Source: an uncultured SAR92 cluster bacterium (GTDB taxonomy: Bacteria; Pseudomonadota; Gammaproteobacteria; Pseudomonadales; Porticoccaceae). From it: a DNA stretch of 64,000 nucleotides. Under the pieces are notes generated by a model. That model saw only the letters and a list, made by a program, of their open reading frames with translations, was not told where the DNA came from and ran no database searches. Numbering within the stretch: the stretch's first letter is position 1; each line of letters starts with the position of its first letter. Position numbers and translations under genes: made by a program. Location: positions 62,001-126,000 of the forward strand of contig CABZOI010000003.1 in assembly GCA_902527245.1 (NCBI GenBank), written 5' to 3'. Below, in pieces: positions 9,611 to 19,572 of this stretch.

Positions 9611-11830
9611 ATGACAAACAAATATAGAGCTGGTGATTCTCAGGTAGATAAGTTGATTGTTTTGGGACTTGGGTTGTTGGGAGCCAGCATATGCGCGGCT
9701 GCAAAAAAATTAGGATTAGCAAATGAAATAATCGGTATTAGCCGAAGGCAGTCGACAATTGAAATAGCTCATGCAAAAGAAATCATTGATAAAAGTGCGG
9801 ATAGCCTGGCCACTTTGGCAGGAAATTTTGGTGAAGACGATCTCCTTGTATTGGCGGTTCCAACTTTAGCGATGAAAAGTGTTTTATCAGAATGTCAGGA
9901 ACACGTGCCTCCTTCTGTCACAATAACTGATGTCGCAAGCGTTAAAACCAAAATCATCGAATTTGCCGAACAAGTGTATGGCGATATACCCAAAAATTTT
10001 GTCCCGGGTCACCCAATCGCTGGATCGGAAAAAAGTGGGATAAATTCGGCGAATCCCGACTTATTTAAAAATCACAAAGTGGTGCTTACCCCTAAGGAAA
10101 TGCCTAGTCAAGGGCATATAAATAAAGTCAGTGAGATTTGGACTAGATTGGGCGCAGATGTAACGTTTATGAACGCTGATGATCATGACAGGATATTTGC
10201 GGCTACAAGTCATCTTCCGCATTACTTGGCATATTCGCTTGTTGATACTCTCTCCAGAGAAAGCAATGCGAATGAAATTTTTGATCATGCGGCTGGAGGG
10301 TTTAAAGATTTTACTCGAATTGCTGGGAGTGATCCCATTATGTGGCATGACATTGCGTTAGCAAATAGTCAGTTTATTTTGGAGATAATGGATAGATACA
10401 TAGCGGATATAACTAAATTGCGGGATGCGATTGAAAAAAAGGATTCTCGTTACTTGTTAGATACCTTCAATCGGTCGCGACTCTTTAAAACAAAAAAAAA
10501 GTATCAAAAAGACAGAAGTATTGATTTTATTTCAAAACCCTGTGGGGAATTGAGAGGTGAAATCACTGTGCCTGGTGATAAATCAGTTTCACATCGATCA
10601 ATTATTTTTGGCTCACTTGCTCAAGGTACATCAGAAATAACAGGTTTTCTTGAGGGTGAAGATAGTTTGGCTACTCTAAATGCATTTAGAGAAATGGGTG
10701 TCCTGATTGAAGGGCCCGAGGATGGGCGTTTAATAATTCATGGGGTTGGGTTACATGGACTAACTGAGCCAGCAAGAGAGTTAGATCTGGGTAATTCTGG
10801 TACATCAATGCGTCTTATGACTGGCTTACTTAGTGCGCAAGAGTTCAAATCTAGGCTTGTAGGCGATGAATCTTTGTCAAGTCGACCAATGCGGCGAGTA
10901 ACTGTGCCGTTATTGGAAATGGGGGCAGACATTCGGACAACGGCTGACGGAACTCCGCCCGTAGAGGTAATTGGTGGTCGTTTATTGAAACCAATAAAAT
11001 ATACACTTCCCATTGCCAGCGCGCAGCTAAAATCAAGTCTAATTCTTGCAGCTATGTACGCTGATGGAGAAAGTGTCATAATCGAACCTGTGATCACCAG
11101 AGATCATACTGAAAGGATGATGACGGCGTTTGGTTGCAATATCTCCGTTGATGACTCCAGTCGGAATATCAAGATCCAAGGTGGTTATCAGCATATCGGA
11201 ACAAGGATAGACATACCTGGTGATATATCCTCAGCTGCATTCTTTATGGTCGCTGCTGCCATTTGTCCAGGCTCTGAAATTAATCTTTTAAATATCGGAA
11301 TAAATCCCACTCGAATAGGCGTCCTAAATATTTTAAAAGAGATGGGTGCTGACATTAAGATAACTAATAGACAAGACAAATTGTGTGAGCCAACTGCGAA
11401 TATTCGCGTACGATACTCGTCTCTAAAAGGAATCGAAATCCCTGAAAATCAAGTTTCCCTGGCAATTGATGAGTTCCCGATAATTTTTGTAGCCGCAGCT
11501 TGTGCAACGGGTGAAACAATACTAAGGGGTGCAGAAGAGTTAAAAGTCAAAGAAAGTGATCGGATAGAGAGTATGGCAAAGGGTTTGAAAATTTTGGGGA
11601 TTGAGACGGATGTCTTTGACGATGGAATTAAAATTATTGGGGGTAAAATTGGCTCAGGGACAGTAAACAGTAATCATGACCACAGAATAGCGATGGCTTT
11701 TTCAGTTGCGGGTTTACGTTCGAGCGGTGCTATTACTATTCAAAATTGTAAAAATATCGCTACTTCTTTTCCTAATTTTATTGATATAGCTAGATCAGTT
11801 GGTATGAAGATCGATCTGGAGTCAAATTGA
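9611..11830 (+). CDS. tyrA-aroA: Fused prephenate dehydrogenase (TyrA) / EPSP synthase (AroA)
   Basis: One 739-residue polypeptide joins two aromatic-pathway enzymes. Residues about 14-300 are a TyrA dehydrogenase with a Rossmann GLGLLGAS and the substrate motif GHPIAGSEKSG. Residues about 310-737 are AroA (3-phosphoshikimate 1-carboxyvinyltransferase), with PGDKSVSHRS, LDLGNSGTSMRLM and the C-terminal DHRIAMAF motif. This fusion is known in Pseudomonas and relatives and is not an assembly artefact: the frame is open throughout and the linker near KKYQKDRSIDF is normal. hisC, often located before it in that group, is absent. The stop overlaps the cmk start as TTGA. Confidence 0.96.
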   Translation: MTNKYRAGDSQVDKLIVLGLGLLGASICAAAKKLGLANEIIGISRRQSTIEIAHAKEIIDKSADSLATLAGNFGEDDLLVLAVPTLAMKSVLSECQEHVPPSVTITDVASVKTKIIEFAEQVYGDIPKNFVPGHPIAGSEKSGINSANPDLFKNHKVVLTPKEMPSQGHINKVSEIWTRLGADVTFMNADDHDRIFAATSHLPHYLAYSLVDTLSRESNANEIFDHAAGGFKDFTRIAGSDPIMWHDIALANSQFILEIMDRYIADITKLRDAIEKKDSRYLLDTFNRSRLFKTKKKYQKDRSIDFISKPCGELRGEITVPGDKSVSHRSIIFGSLAQGTSEITGFLEGEDSLATLNAFREMGVLIEGPEDGRLIIHGVGLHGLTEPARELDLGNSGTSMRLMTGLLSAQEFKSRLVGDESLSSRPMRRVTVPLLEMGADIRTTADGTPPVEVIGGRLLKPIKYTLPIASAQLKSSLILAAMYADGESVIIEPVITRDHTERMMTAFGCNISVDDSSRNIKIQGGYQHIGTRIDIPGDISSAAFFMVAAAICPGSEINLLNIGINPTRIGVLNILKEMGADIKITNRQDKLCEPTANIRVRYSSLKGIEIPENQVSLAIDEFPIIFVAAACATGETILRGAEELKVKESDRIESMAKGLKILGIETDVFDDGIKIIGGKIGSGTVNSNHDHRIAMAFSVAGLRSSGAITIQNCKNIATSFPNFIDIARSVGMKIDLESN

Positions 11831-12492
11831 CAAAGATAATTACACTCGATGGGCCTAGCGGATCTGGCAAAGGCACGGTCGGAAGAGCGTTAGCTATTGA
11901 TTTGGGATTCAATTACCTCGACAGCGGTCTTCTTTATCGTTCACTTGCATTGAATGCATTAATTAATCATCTTGATTTGAATGACGAGTTTGGCATTGCT
12001 GCTACAGTGAATGATGTATCTTTGGAATTTTCGTTGTGTAGTCCTGTTGTCACTCTTAATGGTGCAGATGTTACTGATGAAATTAGAAGTGAGAGAGTTA
12101 GTTTAGCGAGCTCCAAAATTGCAAAATATAGTTTAGTGCGAAAAAGATTAGTCGATTTTCAGCGAAAATTTTCAAGAGGAGATGGTTTGATTGCCGACGG
12201 TAGAGATATGGGAAGTGTAATTTTCCCTTCCGCAGATTTGAAGATATTCTTGACAGCAAGTGTCAAAGTCAGAGCAGTTAGGCGATACAAAGAGTTGATT
12301 GCTAGAGGTGAAAATGTTAGTCTTCGCGACCTCGAAAGGCGCATCGCACTGCGTGATAAGGGCGATAGGGAGAGAAAAGTATCACCTTTGATTGCTGGAG
12401 AAGGAGCGATCGTAATTGATGCGTCTGAGAAGAGTGTAAACGAGGTAAAGAAAGAGATCATACATTATTTCGATTTAATACCGAGTGTATGA
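11827..12492 (+). CDS. cmk: Cytidylate kinase
   Basis: Phosphorylates CMP and dCMP to the diphosphates. The 221-residue protein opens with ITLDGPSGSGKGTVGRALA (P-loop GPSGSGKGT) and carries the DSGLLYR CMP-binding motif, IADGRDMGSVIFP and a C-terminal lid with arginines (RDKGDRERKVSPL). The start is a TTG at 11827-11829 overlapping the aroA stop as TTGA; no nearer ATG would preserve the P-loop, so the TTG is the only reasonable start. rpsA follows after a 132-nt spacer, the normal cmk-rpsA pairing. Confidence 0.96.
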   Translation: MTKIITLDGPSGSGKGTVGRALAIDLGFNYLDSGLLYRSLALNALINHLDLNDEFGIAATVNDVSLEFSLCSPVVTLNGADVTDEIRSERVSLASSKIAKYSLVRKRLVDFQRKFSRGDGLIADGRDMGSVIFPSADLKIFLTASVKVRAVRRYKELIARGENVSLRDLERRIALRDKGDRERKVSPLIAGEGAIVIDASEKSVNEVKKEIIHYFDLIPSV

Positions 12493-12584
12493 TATTTACA
12501 GATCTAATGGTGATAACCAGAGCTAGTCATCTTAGTTCGTTTTTGTAAAGTAGCTGAACTATCTGGGGTTTAGTGTTTAATGCA

Positions 12585-12605
12585 AGTGGTTTTTCTAGAA
12601 CCACT
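12585..12605 (+). promoter_or_regulatory. Hairpin in the rpsA leader
   Basis: A perfect 7-bp inverted repeat, AGTGGTT (12585-12591) and AACCACT (12599-12605), with a 7-nt loop, sits just upstream of the rpsA Shine-Dalgarno. An 8-nt palindrome GGAATTCC (12615-12622) follows and includes the GGA that could serve as ribosome-binding site. In E. coli the rpsA leader folds into hairpins through which S1 represses its own translation; a similar role is inferred here from position only. Confidence 0.45.
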
Positions 12606-12624
12606 CTTACAGTAGGAATTCCAT

Positions 12625-14304
12625 ATGACCGAGAGTTTCCAAGAATTATTTGAAGAAAGTTTGAAATCGATTGAAATGAAGTCGGGCTCAATTGTAACAG
12701 GAACTGTTGTAGACATTGATAAAGACTGGATTACTGTGCATGCAGGTTTGAAGTCTGAGGGAACAATACCGGCGGATCAGTTTTTAAATGACAAGGGAGA
12801 AATTGAGGTAGCCGTTGGCGATGAAGTGAGAGTGTCACTTGAAGCAGTAGAGGACGGCTTCGGAGCAACCAGGCTTTCTAGAGAAAAAGCTAAACGGGCT
12901 GAGGTATGGTTAGAGCTTGAAGAGGCAAATAAATCGAATGAAACTGTGATAGGTGTAATCACCGGAAAGGTAAAAGGTGGATTCACCGTAGAGCTGCGTG
13001 GATTGCGAGCATTTCTACCTGGTTCCCTTGTAGATGTGAGACCTTTGAGAGAAATCTCTCACCTCGAAAATATAGATCTTGAATTCAAGGTTATTAAATT
13101 AGATACAAAAAGAAATAATGTAGTGGTTAGTCGCCGCGCAGTTATGGAAAGTGCAAATTCAACTGATAGAGATGCTTTATTGGAAACTCTAGAGGAAGGT
13201 AACAGCGTGAAAGGTGTCATCAAAAACCTTACTGATTATGGAGCTTTTGTTGACTTAGGAGGCGTAGATGGATTGCTTCACATCACAGATATGTCATGGA
13301 AGCGAATTAAACATCCGTCCGAAATGATTAATATCGGTGATGAAATAGATGTAAAAGTGCTCAAATTTGATAGAGAAAGAAACAGAGTATCTTTGGGTAT
13401 GAAGCAGATGGGTGATGATCCGTGGGGGGACATAAAAGGAAGATACCCTGTTGGCAAAAAGACCAAAGCAAGAATTACCAATTTAACTGACTACGGATGT
13501 TTTGCAGAGTTAGAGGATGGTGTTGAAGGACTTGTTCACGTATCAGAAATGGATTGGACAAACAAGAATGTGCATCCGTCTAAAATTGTTGATTTAGGTC
13601 AAGAGGTAGACGTGATGATCTTAGAGATAGACGAAGAGCGCCGTAGAATATCCCTTGGAATAAAACAATGCTTCTCAAATCCGTGGAGTGACTTTGCAGC
13701 CAAGAAAAATAAGGGTGACAAAGTCTCAGGAACAATTAAAAGTATCACAGACTTTGGAATATTTATTGGTCTCGAAGGCGGTATTGACGGACTAGTTCAT
13801 TTGTCAGATATCTCTTGGCATGATAATGGAGAAGAGTCAGTGAGGAATTATAAGAAAGGTGATGAAGTAGAGACCTCGATTCTAAGCATTGATTCAGAGC
13901 GAGAAAGAATTTCATTAGGAATCAAGCAATTATCTGATGACCCTTTTATGGGTTTCGTAATAGGGAATGAAAAGGGCTCGATAGTGAAGGGTAAAGTCAT
14001 TAGTGTTGATGAAAAAATTGCGACCATATCACTCTCTGAAAATGTTGAAGCCACCCTCAAAGCATCAGAGTTTTCCAGGGACAGTGTTTCTGATTTGAAA
14101 TCTAAATTAAAATTGGATGATGAAGTTGAAGCAAAAATAATAAACGTAGATAAGAAAAATAGAACGATATCACTGTCGATCAAAGCTAAGGATTTATCGG
14201 AAGAGAAAGAAGCAGTTAAGGCTCATAAAAGCAGCGAGTCTGAGTCTCAAGATTCGGGTGCTGCGACGATTGGAGATTTGATAAAGGCTCAGATGGATAA
14301 ATAA
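12625..14304 (+). CDS. rpsA: 30S ribosomal protein S1
   Basis: S1 is the large mRNA-binding protein of the small subunit. The 559-residue product contains six S1 (OB-fold) repeats, recognisable by recurring [22 protein letters not shown]-like cores (for example [53 protein letters not shown]) each ending in RISLGIKQ-like strands. The first two repeats are divergent, as is normal because they bind the ribosome. The last about 25 residues are acidic and serine-rich. It is followed by ihfB, as in most gammaproteobacteria. Confidence 0.98.
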   Translation: MTESFQELFEESLKSIEMKSGSIVTGTVVDIDKDWITVHAGLKSEGTIPADQFLNDKGEIEVAVGDEVRVSLEAVEDGFGATRLSREKAKRAEVWLELEEANKSNETVIGVITGKVKGGFTVELRGLRAFLPGSLVDVRPLREISHLENIDLEFKVIKLDTKRNNVVVSRRAVMESANSTDRDALLETLEEGNSVKGVIKNLTDYGAFVDLGGVDGLLHITDMSWKRIKHPSEMINIGDEIDVKVLKFDRERNRVSLGMKQMGDDPWGDIKGRYPVGKKTKARITNLTDYGCFAELEDGVEGLVHVSEMDWTNKNVHPSKIVDLGQEVDVMILEIDEERRRISLGIKQCFSNPWSDFAAKKNKGDKVSGTIKSITDFGIFIGLEGGIDGLVHLSDISWHDNGEESVRNYKKGDEVETSILSIDSERERISLGIKQLSDDPFMGFVIGNEKGSIVKGKVISVDEKIATISLSENVEATLKASEFSRDSVSDLKSKLKLDDEVEAKIINVDKKNRTISLSIKAKDLSEEKEAVKAHKSSESESQDSGAATIGDLIKAQMDK

Positions 14305-14360
14305 ATGGCAATAAGTCTAGAAACAATGACGAGAGATTAAATTTTTGCTACGGTATCGAA

Positions 14361-14639
14361 ATGACTAAGTCAGAGTTAATTGAAAAGATTTCATACAACC
14401 AAGATCAACTTCCGCCAAAAGACGTGGAATTGGCCGTAAGGATGATATTGGATCGTATGGTTAACTCTTTATCAAACAACGAGAGAATAGAAATAAGAGG
14501 CTTTGGGAGTTTTTCACTTCACTACAGAGCGGCTCGAGTGGGTAGAAATCCAAAGACCGGTGCGGCTGTGGATCTTACTGGTAAATACGTACCCCATTTT
14601 AAGCCAGGTAAAGAACTGAGGAAAAGAGTTGATTATTGA
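14361..14639 (+). CDS. ihfB: Integration host factor beta subunit
   Basis: A 92-residue DNABII protein that bends DNA as a heterodimer with IHF-alpha. The start [10 protein letters not shown] and the beta-arm [12 protein letters not shown] with the intercalating proline (RNPKTG) are diagnostic. [14 protein letters not shown] and [14 protein letters not shown] complete the fold. Beta rather than alpha is favoured by the sequence and by its location directly after rpsA. A short spacer (14305-14360) separates it from rpsA, and a probable terminator follows. Confidence 0.97.
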   Translation: MTKSELIEKISYNQDQLPPKDVELAVRMILDRMVNSLSNNERIEIRGFGSFSLHYRAARVGRNPKTGAAVDLTGKYVPHFKPGKELRKRVDY

Positions 14640-14642
14640 TTC

Positions 14643-14666
14643 GCCCTTTCAATATGAAGGCTTTTT
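14643..14666 (+). terminator. Probable intrinsic terminator after ihfB
   Basis: GCC (14643-14645) and TTC (14648-14650) pair with GAA (14656-14658) and GGC (14659-14661) around an AATAT loop with a 2-nt bulge; five T follow (14662-14666). It lies between the convergent ihfB and valS genes and would end the gyrA-to-ihfB transcript. The stem is short, so strength is uncertain. Confidence 0.45.
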
Positions 14667-14674
14667 AGATGCGA

Positions 14675-17527
14675 CTAACACAGCTCAGCAACTCGCTCCT
14701 TTAGTTTTTCGATTTTAGACGACATACCAGATAATTTATCTTTTTCCTTCGAAATAACAAGTGCAGGTGCGTTTTTGAGAAAACTCTCATTTTTTAGTTT
14801 TTTCTCAAGTCCACTGATCTCCTTTGTCAGTTTAGATATCTCTTTTTTAAGTCTTGTAAGTTCTGAATTTACGTCAATATTTCCATCCAAGGGTATGAAT
14901 ATCTCCAATTCCTCAACGACTGCAGTTGCTGACTTTGGAGCATTACTTGCATTTTGTACATATTTTATTTCAGCTACTTTCCCCAACTTACATATATAGG
15001 AATGAATATTCAAAAATCGTTGTTTTGTCTCGTTTGTATTCGGGCAGATGAAAATAGTAATATTTTTTGATGGTTCAATTTTCATATCATTTCTAATGCT
15101 TCTAATTGAGATTACAATCTTCTTGAGCCAGTCGATTTCATTTTCAGACTCCTGACACTTCAAACCTTGATCGGGAGATGGATAATTTTGAAGCATGAGT
15201 GTTCTAGTTGGTGATAGTTGGTCATTAGATTGTGAACGAGACATGTTCTGCCATATTTCTTCCGTAATAAACGGTAAAAACGGATGTGAAATTCTTAGAA
15301 TACTTTCAAGCGTAGAAATTAGAGTGGCATTAATTGATTGCTTTGTTGAATCATCTGTCCCTGCATTTTGTAGATCAATTTTTGATAGTTCCAGGAACCA
15401 GTCACAATATTCATTCCAAATAAAGTCGTAAATAGTCTGTGTTGCGAGATCAAATCTAAAATTATCCAATGCATCGTTTAATTTAATCATCATTTCTTGA
15501 AGAATCGACTCAATCCATTTCTCTGGTAGTGTTTTAAAAGAAGAATCATTGTTAGGCTTAGTTTTTTGACATGTCATTAGGACATATCTTGAAGCATTCC
15601 AAAGCTTGTTGCAGAAATTTCTATATCCCTCAAGCCTTTTCATATCCCAATTGATATCACGTCCAGTTGATGTAAGTGAGCATAGGGTGAATCTAAGGGC
15701 ATCAGTGCCATGTGCTTGAATTCCATTGGGAAACTGTTTTCTTGTTCTGTTTGATATTTTTTCAGCAAATTGTGGTTGCATGAGGTTTTTAGTCCGCTTA
15801 GCTATCAAATCTGAAAGTGAGATTCCATCAATCATATCGAGTGGGTCGAGAATGTTCCCTTTGGCTTTTGACATTTTTTGACCATTTTCATCACGTATTA
15901 GTCCATGGACGTATACTTTATGGAAAGGGATATTGTCACTAGCGGTCCCATTGGGCATTATGTGTTTGGTCATCATTATCATTCGAGCAACCCAGAAAAA
16001 AATAATATCAAAACCAGTTACTAAAACCGAAGTAGGATGATATTTTTGAAGATTGTGGGTTTCTGATGGCCAACCTTGCGTTACAAAAGTCCATAGTGCT
16101 GATGAAAACCAGGTGTCCAGAACGTCATCATCTTGGACTAGCTCAGTTGTTTGGAGATTATACTTTTTTCGAACAGCACTTTCATTTTCTGCAACATAAA
16201 AGTTGCCATCTTTATCATGCCATGAAGGTATCCTGTGACCCCACCAAAGTTGCCGTGAAATACACCAATCTTGTATATTCCTCATCCAGGAAAAATACAT
16301 ATTTTGATATTGAGATGGTATGAAAGATATTTTTTTACTCTGCACTAATTCAATAGCCTCTTCAGCAAGTTTCGCCATACGCACATACCATTGATTAGTA
16401 AGCATTGGTTCGATGATTACACCTCCTCGATCACCGAACGGCAAGACCATATCATGATCCTCAACAGAATGAAGATAGTTTTTTTCATCGAGTGTCTTAA
16501 CGATCTTTTTTCTTGCATCAAATCTATCCAAATTGTGATATTCATCAGGAATGTTGCATTTCATTTCATAATCAGGACTACCATTAGTTTTCATGCACTC
16601 TGGAGTTGACCTAATCTTTCCATCCATTAGAAAAATATTTATCATCGGCAAATTATTTCTTTGTCCGACTTCATAGTCATTAAAATCATGACCGGGAGTT
16701 ATTTTGACGCATCCAGTTCCTTTTTCCATGTCCGCGTGATCATCAGCTATGATTGGGATCTCCCTTCCTGTTAAAGGCAATAAAGCTGTTCCACCGACTA
16801 AATTTTGATACCTCTTATCTTTAGGATTTACCGCGACTGCGGTATCACCTAACAAGGTTTCAGGTCTTGTCGTGCTAACGATAATATGTTTCCGTCCACT
16901 TTTATTTTGTGTTTCTTTATTTAATTCATACTTGATGTTCCACATCTTTCCGCGGACAGGCTTATTTTCAACCTCAAGATCAGAAATTGCAGTATTTAGT
17001 TTGGGATCCCAGTTAACTAATTTTTTTCCTCTGTAGATCAAACCCTCATCATAAAGCTTGACAAAAACTTTTATAACGGCGTCTGAAAATTCGTCATCCA
17101 TAGTGAATCTTTCAGTATCCCAATCTACAGAGTTACCCAATCGGCGCATCTGATTGGTAATAGTGTTACCGGAATGCTTTTTCCATTTCCAAATTTCTTC
17201 GATAAACTTTTCTCTTCCTAATTCATTTTTGGATAAATTCTTTTCAGTGGCTAGTTTTCTTTCTACCACCATTTGTGTAGCGATTCCTGCATGATCAGTA
17301 CCTACTTGCCAAAGAGTGTCTCTGCCTTGCATTCGTGCACGCCTTATTAGGACATCCATTATGCAATGTTGAAGAGCGTGCCCTAAGTGCAGGGTTCCAG
17401 TTACATTGGGAGGAGGGATGACAATACTGTAAGGCTCTCCGGAGCCTTTTGGCCTAAAAAATTTATTTTTTTCCCAAAAGCTGTACCATTTTTCTTCCAG
17501 TTCTTTTGGATTAAATGTTTTATCCAT
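14675..17527 (-). CDS. valS: Valyl-tRNA synthetase
   Basis: Class I aminoacyl-tRNA synthetase charging tRNA-Val. The HIGH motif appears as LHLGHAL near residue 45, the KMSKS motif as KMSKAKGN in the middle of the protein, with an intervening CP1 editing domain (STTRPETLLGDTAVAVNP). An anticodon-binding domain and a C-terminal coiled coil (LTRLKKEISKLTKEISGLEKK, positions about 890-910) complete it. I place the start at the ATG at 17527 (950 residues); a TTG nine bases upstream (17536) would add three residues. It is the last gene of pepA-holC-valS. The KMSKA in place of KMSKS is a common variant. Confidence 0.97.
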   Translation of the reverse strand: MDKTFNPKELEEKWYSFWEKNKFFRPKGSGEPYSIVIPPPNVTGTLHLGHALQHCIMDVLIRRARMQGRDTLWQVGTDHAGIATQMVVERKLATEKNLSKNELGREKFIEEIWKWKKHSGNTITNQMRRLGNSVDWDTERFTMDDEFSDAVIKVFVKLYDEGLIYRGKKLVNWDPKLNTAISDLEVENKPVRGKMWNIKYELNKETQNKSGRKHIIVSTTRPETLLGDTAVAVNPKDKRYQNLVGGTALLPLTGREIPIIADDHADMEKGTGCVKITPGHDFNDYEVGQRNNLPMINIFLMDGKIRSTPECMKTNGSPDYEMKCNIPDEYHNLDRFDARKKIVKTLDEKNYLHSVEDHDMVLPFGDRGGVIIEPMLTNQWYVRMAKLAEEAIELVQSKKISFIPSQYQNMYFSWMRNIQDWCISRQLWWGHRIPSWHDKDGNFYVAENESAVRKKYNLQTTELVQDDDVLDTWFSSALWTFVTQGWPSETHNLQKYHPTSVLVTGFDIIFFWVARMIMMTKHIMPNGTASDNIPFHKVYVHGLIRDENGQKMSKAKGNILDPLDMIDGISLSDLIAKRTKNLMQPQFAEKISNRTRKQFPNGIQAHGTDALRFTLCSLTSTGRDINWDMKRLEGYRNFCNKLWNASRYVLMTCQKTKPNNDSSFKTLPEKWIESILQEMMIKLNDALDNFRFDLATQTIYDFIWNEYCDWFLELSKIDLQNAGTDDSTKQSINATLISTLESILRISHPFLPFITEEIWQNMSRSQSNDQLSPTRTLMLQNYPSPDQGLKCQESENEIDWLKKIVISIRSIRNDMKIEPSKNITIFICPNTNETKQRFLNIHSYICKLGKVAEIKYVQNASNAPKSATAVVEELEIFIPLDGNIDVNSELTRLKKEISKLTKEISGLEKKLKNESFLKNAPALVISKEKDKLSGMSSKIEKLKERVAELC

Positions 17528-17612
17528 ACTTGCCAAAATATAAAAAGTGATTTAGTGCTAATTATAAGGCTTCGTAATTAGACTCGCTACACGCATGCAT
17601 AGTATTTTTGAT

Positions 17613-18038
17613 TTATGAATTAATGACTGTGAGATCCTCAAAGGCAACTTCATATCCAAACCTCTTGTATTGTGTGTAGCTTTTTTGTTTCGCTTTTATA
17701 TTGGTTGGATTTGAGATTATGATTTCTGTTACGCTATCAAAGCGGCTGAACCAGTCACAAGACTTGTCATTTAAATTTATTAGCAGATTTGAGTGACCTA
17801 AAGGTTCTGGTTTATCAGAGATATTAATCAGTTCGCTAGATCGGTTTGTGCTATGCGGTAAGAACGACTCTGGTTCTTGTGTCCATAGAGTATTACTTAT
17901 CTCTTCCTTTATTTCTTCACCGGGAACCAGACATAACACCGGATTTTTTCTCAAGTAATTCGACTTGATAAAATTATAAATAAAGCTGCTAATACAGACT
18001 TCATTATTATTGAATTTTTTGAAATCGATCCTTGTCAA
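17613..18038 (-). CDS. holC: DNA polymerase III chi subunit
   Basis: Chi joins SSB to the clamp-loader complex through psi (HolD). The 141-residue protein is divergent but keeps the typical core LWTQEPESFLPH (family LWTxxPxSFLPH) and its place between pepA and valS, which is the standard HolC locus. C-terminal YTQYKRFGYEVAFEDL also fits (family RxRWRxYRxxG). The start is a TTG at 18036-18038 with a purine-rich AAAGAAAGAA upstream; no ATG is available near the N-terminus. A HolD-like gene lies at 35530-36018 in the same window. Confidence 0.85.
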   Translation of the reverse strand: MTRIDFKKFNNNEVCISSFIYNFIKSNYLRKNPVLCLVPGEEIKEEISNTLWTQEPESFLPHSTNRSSELINISDKPEPLGHSNLLINLNDKSCDWFSRFDSVTEIIISNPTNIKAKQKSYTQYKRFGYEVAFEDLTVINS

Positions 18039-18055
18039 ATTCTTTCTTTGTTTTG

Positions 18056-19495
18056 TTAATTTACTTGAGATCGTAAAAATTCCATCAAGAGTGGAACTGG
18101 CCGGCCCGTTGCACCTTTATTTTTTCCAGAAATCCAAGCTGTGCCAGCGATATCTAAGTGAGCCCATTTATAATCTTTGGTAAACCTCGATAAAAAACAA
18201 CCTGCGGTTATCGTGCCTGCCTCGCCTCCTATGTTTGCTAAATCAGCAAAATTGCTTTTTAATTGCTGATCATATTCCTTCCAGAGTGGCAATTGCCAAA
18301 CCCTGTCGCCACTCGAATTTCCGCAGTTAACCAAAATTTCAGCAAGTTCTTCGCTGTTAGATAACATTCCAGTGGTGAATTTTCCAAGAGCGCCAATTAC
18401 TGCACCAGTAAGTGTGGCTATATCCACAACATACTTTGGCTTAAATCGGTTAGCATAGGTGAGTGCATCGCAAAGTATGAGTCGTCCCTCTGCATCTGTA
18501 TTCAATATCTCAATTGTTATTCCAGACATGCTCTTAATGACATCTCCCGGCTTGGTGGCATTACCGGATGGCATATTCTCCACTGCAGGAATTAGACCAA
18601 CGACATTGATATCCAATGCCGCCTCTGAAAGAGCTGACATGACCCCAAGTACGGATGCGCCACCGCACATATCAAACTTCATTTCATCCATCCCTCTGCC
18701 AGGTTTGAGACTTATTCCGCCTGTATCAAAGGTGACTGCTTTGCCAACAAGAGCAATCGGTTGTTGCATGGTTTTCGATCCGTTATATTCCATAACAATT
18801 AATTTGCTTGGTTGCGCTGAGGCATTTCCCACTGATAATAAAGATAACATTCCAAGATCTTTCATTTCAGACTCCCCTAAAATAGTAGTCTTAATGCATG
18901 TGTTTTCATCAGATAATGACTTTGCTTTTTCTGCGAGAAAAGTGGGCGTGCAAATATTGGCAGGGGTATTTCCTAAATGTCTGCAAAGGTTCATTCCACG
19001 ACCTACCGCCTCTCCATACTTTGTGCATGTTTCTGTATTTGATAATGAGTGACTGTTGAGACACACTAAATCTAGTTTGGATAGCGAAGACTTGCTATTA
19101 CCCTTGAATGAGTAATTTATTTTTAGAATACTTCTAGAAATAATTTCTATCTCCCAAGCTTCATAAGTATCATCAATAACCCAGTGAGCATTTGCTATAT
19201 AAGATTTCAGAATGTTGGATGCTCCCAACTCAATCAGTTTGATTCTATCTTGAATCGAGGATCCGTCCTCTTTGCCCACTAAAATTAATCGCTTTATGTT
19301 TTTTGATGCGTTACGAACAACACACGTAGAAATATTTTTTCCGCTAAAGTCGCCATCCTGGATCATTTTTGTAATAACCCCATTTAGGTTTTTGTCTATG
19401 TGTTTTATAGATTTATTTAGCGTTTTACTGGTAAGAACGACCAGAGCATCTGTTTTGATTTTTTCTATCTCAGTTTGTGAAGTAACAAATTTCAT
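18056..19495 (-). CDS. pepA: Cytosol (leucyl) aminopeptidase PepA
   Basis: M17-family, two-metal hexameric aminopeptidase that removes N-terminal residues; in E. coli it also binds DNA at Xer sites. Metal and catalytic motifs are VGKAVTFDTGGISLKPG, MKFDMCGGASVLG and NTDAEGRLILCDAL. I start it at ATG 19495 because AGGAG (complement of 19501-19505) lies five bases before it; a GTG at 19501 overlaps that Shine-Dalgarno and is unlikely. Length is then 479 residues, close to the family norm. It is divergent from lptF, the usual gammaproteobacterial arrangement. Confidence 0.97.
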   Translation of the reverse strand: MKFVTSQTEIEKIKTDALVVLTSKTLNKSIKHIDKNLNGVITKMIQDGDFSGKNISTCVVRNASKNIKRLILVGKEDGSSIQDRIKLIELGASNILKSYIANAHWVIDDTYEAWEIEIISRSILKINYSFKGNSKSSLSKLDLVCLNSHSLSNTETCTKYGEAVGRGMNLCRHLGNTPANICTPTFLAEKAKSLSDENTCIKTTILGESEMKDLGMLSLLSVGNASAQPSKLIVMEYNGSKTMQQPIALVGKAVTFDTGGISLKPGRGMDEMKFDMCGGASVLGVMSALSEAALDINVVGLIPAVENMPSGNATKPGDVIKSMSGITIEILNTDAEGRLILCDALTYANRFKPKYVVDIATLTGAVIGALGKFTTGMLSNSEELAEILVNCGNSSGDRVWQLPLWKEYDQQLKSNFADLANIGGEAGTITAGCFLSRFTKDYKWAHLDIAGTAWISGKNKGATGRPVPLLMEFLRSQVN

Positions 19496-19572
19496 GAACA
19501 CTCCTAAATGTTAGTCTTTTTCAAAGCATGCTACGATAACAGCTTCCGCTATTAAACGTAAGAATATTTGTC

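Noticed and set aside
18459-19052. Long open frame (197 codons) antisense to pepA
   Set aside because: It lies entirely opposite pepA, whose motifs and conserved order make it clearly the coding strand. The antisense translation shows no domain.
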